From contig QHUD01000096.1 of the NCBI GenBank assembly GCA_003221085.1, positions 1 to 18,859 on the forward strand: a DNA stretch of 18,859 bases. The letters are read 5' to 3'. The notes below the pieces were generated by a model, which was not told where the DNA came from, did no database searches, and was given only the letters and a program-made list of their open reading frames with translations. Source of the stretch: Gemmatimonadota bacterium. Lineage in GTDB: Bacteria; Gemmatimonadota; Gemmatimonadetes; Gemmatimonadales; GWC2-71-9. Position numbers and translations under genes: made by a program. Shown one piece after another: positions 14,786-18,859 of this stretch (positions within the stretch are counted from its first letter, which is position 1; each line of letters begins with the position of its first letter).

Positions 14786-15229
14786 GTGACCACCAAATAC
14801 GAAAGTGCCGATCTGCTGCTCAAGCTGTACGACCTGCGCCGCGAGCCGGTGTTGCGCAAGGCACGGGCGTGGTTCCGCGAGCAGTTCAAGCCCGCGAGCG
14901 CCGAGGAGGTGCTCGAGGTCTACCGTGGCAAGCGCAGCGCCCCGTATCGCATGGTGACGACGTACTGGAACATGGCCGCGTCGCTCGTCCTGCACGGTGC
15001 CATCGAGGACCAGATGTTCGCCGACGTGAACGGCGAGCACATCATGGTGTACGCCAGGCTCAAGCCTTTCCTCACCGAGCTGCGCGGGCTGCTCAACAAC
15101 CCCGGGTACCTCGACAAGCTGGAGCAAGTCATCCTGCGGATGCCCGACGCCCAGGCACGACTCGCCCGGTTCCCCCGGCCCGCCAAGGGCAAGGCGGGTA
15201 CGCCCAAGGGACCGCGGAGGGCTGCGTGA
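14786..15229 (+). CDS. Conserved protein of unknown function
   Basis: A 147-residue, mainly helical, soluble protein that I do not recognise as a named family. It has no signal peptide. Features: SADLLLKLYDLRREPVLRKAR at the start, APYRMVTTYWNMAASLVLHGAI at 52-73, and a basic tail rich in Lys, Pro and Gly (RPAKGKAGTPKGPRRAA). Its GTG start has GGAG at 14775-14778, seven bases upstream. It lies 32 bases after the ArsC-like gene and its stop overlaps the presumed GTG start of the DinB gene. Confidence 0.8.
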   Translation: MTTKYESADLLLKLYDLRREPVLRKARAWFREQFKPASAEEVLEVYRGKRSAPYRMVTTYWNMAASLVLHGAIEDQMFADVNGEHIMVYARLKPFLTELRGLLNNPGYLDKLEQVILRMPDAQARLARFPRPAKGKAGTPKGPRRAA

Positions 15230-15664
15230 CGATCCCGCGCCCTGAGCCGGCGGGAGACGCAGCAGCTACTCGCCGGCCTGTCAGATGCGAAAGCCCTGCA
15301 TCGGTACGCGCCGGGGAAGTGGAGCATCAAGGAGGTGGTCGGCCACGTGATGGACAGCGAGCGCGTGTTCTGTTACCGCGCACTGGGATTCGCGCGGGCC
15401 GACGGGAACCCCCTCCCGGGGTTCGACGAGAAGGCGTGGGTGCCGGCCGGACGGTTCGACGCGCGATCCCTCAAGGACCTCGCGGCCGAGCTCGATGCGG
15501 TGCGGCGGGCCACCATCGCGCTGTTTTCGGGCCTGGATGCGGACGCCCTGGCGCGCCGCGGGACCGCGAACAACAACCCGATCACCGTGCGCGCGCTCGC
15601 CTGGATCATCGCAGGGCACGAGCGTCATCACGTCGCGATCCTGCGCGAGCGCTATCTGGCATGA
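15226..15664 (+). pseudogene. DinB-family gene with internal deletion and frameshift
   Basis: From GTG 15226 (overlapping the previous stop) the reading is MTIPRPEPAG, the typical opening of one DinB subfamily. The rest of the DinB domain is in another frame: from about 15251 it reads RETQQLLAGLSDAKALHRYAPGKWSIKEVVGHV and on to HHVAILRERYLA at 15664. His residues in GHVMDSE and GHERHHVAI, the usual metal ligands, are present. In my memory of the family roughly 30 residues separate the two parts; here they are missing, with a frame change near 15250. Either the gene is broken or the assembly is wrong. A shorter product from GTG 15335 (109 residues) is possible but would lack the first helix. 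Confidence 0.65.
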
Positions 15665-16707
15665 GCGCGGGGATGCTCCTGTTGCTCGCGGCGGTGGCAG
15701 CCCAGGGAGACACCGCTAGCTTCGTCATCAACAACTTCCGATTCGCGAGCGGCGAGGTGCTGCCCGAGCTGCGGCTTCACTACCGCACGCTCGGCCGCCC
15801 GCGGCGCGACGCCGCCGGCCTCGCTCGGAACGCGGTCCTGATCCTGCATGGCACGGGAGGGTCGGGCGGACAGTTCCTGTCGCCGCTGTTCGCGGGCGAG
15901 CTGTACGGCGCCGGCCAGGCGCTCGATACCGCCACGCATTACCTCATCCTGCCCGACAACATCGGACACGGCCGTTCCTCCAAGCCGAGCGACGGGCTGC
16001 GCGCGCGATTCCCGCGCTACGCTTACGAGGACATGGTGACGGCGCAGTACCGGCTGGTCACAGAGGGACTGCACGTGACTCACCTGCTCCTCGTGATGGG
16101 CACGTCAATGGGCTGCATGCACAGCTGGCTCTGGGCGGAGCGCTATCCCGACGCTATCGACGGTGTGGTTCCCCTCGCCTGCATCCCGACGCAGATCGCG
16201 GGGCGGAACCGCACGTGGCGCAGGATGATCATCGACGACATCAGGACCGACCCCGACTGGAAGGGCGGCGACTACGCGAGCCAGCCACGCGGGCTGCGCG
16301 CCGCCCTCGAGCTGCTGTTCATCGCCGGGAGCGCCCCACTCGTGCTGCAGCAGGTCGCGCCCACTCGCGATTCCGCCGACGCGTACATCACTCGCTGGCT
16401 CGAGACCCGCTTTGCGGAAACCGACGCCAACGACCTCCTGTACCAGGTGGACGCCTCGCGCGACTACGACCCGAGGCCCGCCCTCGATCGCATCGCCGTA
16501 CCGGTGCTCGCGATCAACTCGGCCGACGACTTCATCAATCCGCCGGAGCTCGGGCTCATGGAGCGCCTGATTCCCAAGGTGAAGCGCGCCCGTTACGTCC
16601 TGATTCCCACGAGCGAGCGGACGCGAGGCCACGGCACGCACACCGTGGCGGCCGTGTGGAAGGAGTACTTCGGGCCGTTCGTCGCCGCGCTGGAGCGCAC
16701 TCGGTGA
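15661..16707 (+). CDS. MetX-like alpha/beta hydrolase, probably exported
   Basis: A 348-residue alpha/beta-fold protein of the homoserine O-acetyltransferase-like group. The N-terminus MSAGMLLLLAAVAAQGD is a likely short signal peptide, which true cytoplasmic MetX lacks. The oxyanion segment is ILHGTGGSGG (61-70), the nucleophile is Ser149 in GTSMG, the probable acid is Asp290 (NSADDF) and the His is His327 (GHGTHT). Its first strand pair, FRFASGEVLPELRLHYRTLG, is the metX family signature. As an exported paralogue it is more likely an esterase/hydrolase than a methionine-pathway enzyme. The ATG overlaps the DinB stop (ATGA) and its own stop overlaps the MaoC start. Confidence 0.87.
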   Translation: MSAGMLLLLAAVAAQGDTASFVINNFRFASGEVLPELRLHYRTLGRPRRDAAGLARNAVLILHGTGGSGGQFLSPLFAGELYGAGQALDTATHYLILPDNIGHGRSSKPSDGLRARFPRYAYEDMVTAQYRLVTEGLHVTHLLLVMGTSMGCMHSWLWAERYPDAIDGVVPLACIPTQIAGRNRTWRRMIIDDIRTDPDWKGGDYASQPRGLRAALELLFIAGSAPLVLQQVAPTRDSADAYITRWLETRFAETDANDLLYQVDASRDYDPRPALDRIAVPVLAINSADDFINPPELGLMERLIPKVKRARYVLIPTSERTRGHGTHTVAAVWKEYFGPFVAALERTR

Positions 16708-17114
16708 AGGTCACCGTCGGCAAGCGGGCGTCCCGCAGCCTCACGCTCACCGCTGATCACGTGAAGACCTTCGCAGAGCTCACGGGCGACTACAACCCGC
16801 TCCACTTCGACCGGGAGTTCGTGGCGCGGACCAAGTTCGGGCGGCCCGTCGTGCAGGGCGGCCTCACCACCGGCCTGCTGCATGCCCTGGTTGCGATGGA
16901 CCTTCCCGGGCCGGGCACCGTGTTCCTGAGCCAGAACTGGAAGTTCACCGCACCGGTCTATATCGGCGACACGATCACGGCCGACGCCCTGGTGGTGAGC
17001 GTGCACGCAACGAAGCCGGTGTGCCAGCTCGCGATCAAGGTGACCCGGCAGACGGGAGAAACGGTGCTCGAGGGAGAGGCATGGTGCTACAGGCTCGGTC
17101 CCGAAGACCGCTAG
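16704..17114 (+). CDS. MaoC-family (R)-hydratase-like protein
   Basis: A 136-residue hot-dog-fold protein. The hydratase motif FAELTGDYNPLHFD gives catalytic Asp29 and His34, and RPVVQGGLTTGLLHAL follows as in the family, with Gln where many members have His before the Gly. This class hydrates trans-2-enoyl-CoA to (R)-3-hydroxyacyl-CoA or acts on related thioesters. GTG 16704 overlaps the hydrolase stop (GTGA). It is the last gene of the rightward operon. Its TAG lies in a CTAG shared with a former reading frame of the convergent gene. Confidence 0.88.
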   Translation: MKVTVGKRASRSLTLTADHVKTFAELTGDYNPLHFDREFVARTKFGRPVVQGGLTTGLLHALVAMDLPGPGTVFLSQNWKFTAPVYIGDTITADALVVSVHATKPVCQLAIKVTRQTGETVLEGEAWCYRLGPEDR

Positions 17115-17115
17115 C

Positions 17116-17149
17116 TTTTCAGCATCACCATGTTTTCAGCGTCACCATG
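17116..17149. repeat. 17-base tandem duplication
   Basis: TTTTCAGCATCACCATG (17116-17132) is followed directly by TTTTCAGCGTCACCATG (17133-17149), one mismatch. Because 17 is not a multiple of three, it changes the end of the leftward plug-like gene: that gene now stops at 17125 with ...LKTW, where without the duplication it would read ...LKS and stop at the CTAG at 17111. Confidence 0.85.
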
Positions 17150-17529
17150 ATGGCGGCCAGGCCGTCGGGGGTCCCGTAGCGGCCCGCCGCCTCGTTCGAG
17201 CTGAGCCAATGCAGCTCCAGGACAGTCTCCACCGGAATGGTGCTCAGGACATCGGCGCCACCCATGCTGACCTCGTTCACGTAAACCATGAGGGGAGGGT
17301 TCTCGCGCGCGGCGCCCGGAGTTGCCGGGAGCGGCTCGCGCTGCTGAAGCCAGCGCGGCCGCAGCATCCGCACGATATCGTACGCCGTGTGTGCCGCGCT
17401 GTTCGCTCTCGCCCGGTCGATCTCCTCGAAGGTGAGGACGCTGCTCGACCGGTGCTGCGCTTGCAGCGGCGCGCTTCCCGCGAGTGCCGCGATCGGCAGC
17501 GTAAGCAGCGCTAGCGTGACTGTGCGCAC
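17125..17529 (-). CDS. Small exported plug-like protein, paralogue A
   Basis: A 134-residue exported protein: signal peptide RTVTLALLTLPIAALAGSAPLQAQ, then TAYDIVRMLRPRWLQQ, VYVNEVSMGGADVLSTIP and AAIMVTLK. The order of these blocks resembles a lone TonB-receptor plug-type fold, common in exported proteins of Gemmatimonadota; this is pattern recognition, not a search. It starts at GTG 17529, with GAGG four bases upstream. It shares clear similarity with the gene at 17553-17951 across its length, so the two arose by tandem duplication. Its C-terminus was altered by a 17-base duplication. Confidence 0.75.
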   Translation of the reverse strand: MRTVTLALLTLPIAALAGSAPLQAQHRSSSVLTFEEIDRARANSAAHTAYDIVRMLRPRWLQQREPLPATPGAARENPPLMVYVNEVSMGGADVLSTIPVETVLELHWLSSNEAAGRYGTPDGLAAIMVTLKTW

Positions 17530-17552
17530 ATGCCCTCGTCAATTGAACGCGG

Positions 17553-17951
17553 TTATCGCTGGAGCATCACTTCAATGGCCGCATTGCCGTCCGTGGGCCC
17601 GAAGTGGTTCGCCGCCTCGGTCGCGCTGTACCAACGCATTTCCAGGACCCGTTCCGCCGGAATCGTCCTGAGGTAGTCCGCATTGCCGGCGTTGTGCCCG
17701 TTCAGCCAGACTCGAACGCTGACGTCCTGCAGCGCTTCAGTAGGCGTCCCCGGAATCCGCGCGAGCTCGTGCTTCGAAAGCCAGCGCGGGCGCAGCATCT
17801 CGACGACTTCGTACGCCGTGGACGTGCCCAACTTCGCCCGCTCGATCTCATCGGCCTTGAGAAGGTTCGTCTTGCGTTGCGCGTGCAATGGCATGCCAAC
17901 CGCGAGAGTCGCGAACGCCAGCGTGAGGAACCGCTGACTCATCGTCGACAT
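17553..17951 (-). CDS. Small exported plug-like protein, paralogue B
   Basis: A 132-residue exported protein with signal peptide SQRFLTLAFATLAVGMPLHAQ and the same block order as paralogue A: DEIERAK, TAYEVVEMLRPRWLSK, VRVWLNGHNAGNADYLRTIP, VLEMRWYSATEAANHFGPTDG and AAIEVML. ATG 17951 follows AAGGAGGG with three bases between. It lies between the ABC exporter gene and paralogue A on the same strand, with gaps of 30 and 23 bases. Function unknown; perhaps an outer-membrane or periplasmic binding component. Confidence 0.75.
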   Translation of the reverse strand: MSTMSQRFLTLAFATLAVGMPLHAQRKTNLLKADEIERAKLGTSTAYEVVEMLRPRWLSKHELARIPGTPTEALQDVSVRVWLNGHNAGNADYLRTIPAERVLEMRWYSATEAANHFGPTDGNAAIEVMLQR

Positions 17952-17981
17952 GTGCCCTCCTTAACTGTGAACGCCGCCTTC

Positions 17982-18859
17982 TTACCGATACCCCGCCGCC
18001 TGCAGGCTGAACAGCTCGGCGTAGAGCCCTCCCCGTGCCACCAGCTCCTCGTGCGTCCCCTGGTCCACCAGCTCGCCGCCCTGGAGCACCAGGATGCGGT
18101 CCGCCATCCGCACCGTCGAGAAGCGATGCGAGATGAGCACGGCCATCCTCCCCTTAGTCAACTCCGCGAACCGCAGGAACACCTCGTACTCAGCACGCGC
18201 GTCGAGCGACGCGGTGGGCTCGTCCAGGATCAGGACCTGGGCATCGCGCATATACGCCCGGCCCAGCGCGACCTTCTGCCACTCACCCCCCGACAGCTCG
18301 ACCCCGCCGTCGAACCGCCGGCCGAGCATCTGGTCGTAGCCTCGTGCGAGACGCGAGGCGACCGAGTCGGCCAGGCTGCGGCGCGCGGCTTCGCGCACGC
18401 GCGCGTCGTCCTCCAGCGCCTCGACCTGGCTCACCCCGATGTTCTCTTTCAGGACGAAGTCGTAGCGGACGAAGTCCTGGAAGATGACGCCGATGTTCCG
18501 CCGCAGGCTGTTCAAGTCGTACTCCCGCAGGTCCACGCCGTCGAGCAGGATGCGGCCCTCGTCCGGATCGTACAGCCGCGCGAGCAGCTTCACGAGCGTC
18601 GTCTTGCCCGCCCCGTTCTCTCCCACCAGCGCGATCCGCTCCTCCGGCTCGAACGTGAACGTCAGGTGGCGCACCGCCCAGCGGTCCGAGCCCGGGTAGC
18701 GGAACCCCACGTCCTGGAACTCGAATCCCCGACGGATCGGCACGGGGACAGGCTGCGCCCCCGGTTTGGACGTCACGCGCGGCTGCACGTCGAAGAAGGT
18801 GAACAGGTCCGAGAGATACAGACTCTGCTCGAACACCTGCGACAGCGAGAGCAGGATGC
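17982..18859 (-). CDS. ABC exporter, ATPase part (5' end outside window)
   Basis: The frame is open to the window edge, so only the C-terminal 292 residues of a type-I ABC exporter are visible: the end of the last membrane helix (ILLSLSQVFEQSLYLSDLF), a linker, and one nucleotide-binding domain. Walker A is GENGAGKTT, Q-loop VIFQDF, signature VELSGGEWQKVALGRA, Walker B VLILDEPTASLD and H-loop ISHR. The pattern FEFQDVGFRYPGSDRWAVRHL is typical of fused membrane-plus-ATPase half-exporters for lipids, drugs or peptides. Substrate unknown. Confidence 0.9.
   Translation of the reverse strand, partial: ILLSLSQVFEQSLYLSDLFTFFDVQPRVTSKPGAQPVPVPIRRGFEFQDVGFRYPGSDRWAVRHLTFTFEPEERIALVGENGAGKTTLVKLLARLYDPDEGRILLDGVDLREYDLNSLRRNIGVIFQDFVRYDFVLKENIGVSQVEALEDDARVREAARRSLADSVASRLARGYDQMLGRRFDGGVELSGGEWQKVALGRAYMRDAQVLILDEPTASLDARAEYEVFLRFAELTKGRMAVLISHRFSTVRMADRILVLQGGELVDQGTHEELVARGGLYAELFSLQAAGYR

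Noticed and set aside
14869..15660. Long open frame in front of the MetX-like gene, giving a 612-residue reading
   Set aside because: Its first part is an arginine/proline-rich shadow of the two preceding genes; homology to the hydrolase begins only at ATG 15661.

Overview
The window is a GC-rich bacterial chromosome segment with tightly packed genes. Eleven gene junctions use 4-base GTGA or ATGA overlaps, and GTG starts are common. The style suggests a soil bacterium of the Gemmatimonadota/Acidobacteriota kind: a secreted S1 protease with an Asp/Ala-rich leader, two small exported proteins resembling TonB plug domains, and a metX-like secreted hydrolase. This taxonomic guess is inference. 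No rRNA, tRNA, CRISPR array or transposase was seen.

Layout. Left edge (-): the first codons of an EF-G-like gene, then a 110-bp palindromic repeat, a Tet-type MFS transporter and a DUF2252 kinase-fold protein. Positions 2675-4906 (+): a secreted S1 protease, a BsuPI-type proteinase-inhibitor-like secreted protein, and an exported, highly charged heptad-repeat protein. A second copy of the 110-bp repeat follows, between convergent genes. Positions 5026-10306 (-): a six-gene overlapping operon read right to left, namely an EgtD-like methyltransferase, the ATPase, permease and binding protein of an OpuC/EgtU-type quaternary-amine ABC transporter, an EamA transporter and an MFS transporter.

Positions 10400-17114 (+), divergent from that operon, form the most interesting region: a candidate RiPP (ribosomally made, modified peptide) cluster. 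A 30-residue peptide, too short for ordinary gene calling, is built of two near-identical 15-residue units, each ending in LVP(S/T)CH. It has a good promoter and ribosome site. A strong hairpin separates it from an aldo/keto reductase carrying a PqqD/RRE-like C-terminal extension. Next come a DUF692 multinuclear non-heme iron oxidase (MNIO), a secreted LssY_C-domain protein, and a protein whose N-terminal helical region and C-terminal RRE-like domain resemble MNIO partner proteins. The same transcript probably continues through an ArsC/Spx-fold protein without cysteine, a conserved unknown protein, a damaged DinB gene, a metX-like alpha/beta hydrolase and a MaoC hydratase. My reading is that the MNIO, its partner and the reductase modify the Cys-His motifs of the peptide. 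The product is unknown and I do not recognise this gene combination.

Right edge (-): an ABC exporter ATPase domain cut by the window end, then two tandem paralogues of a small exported plug-like protein.
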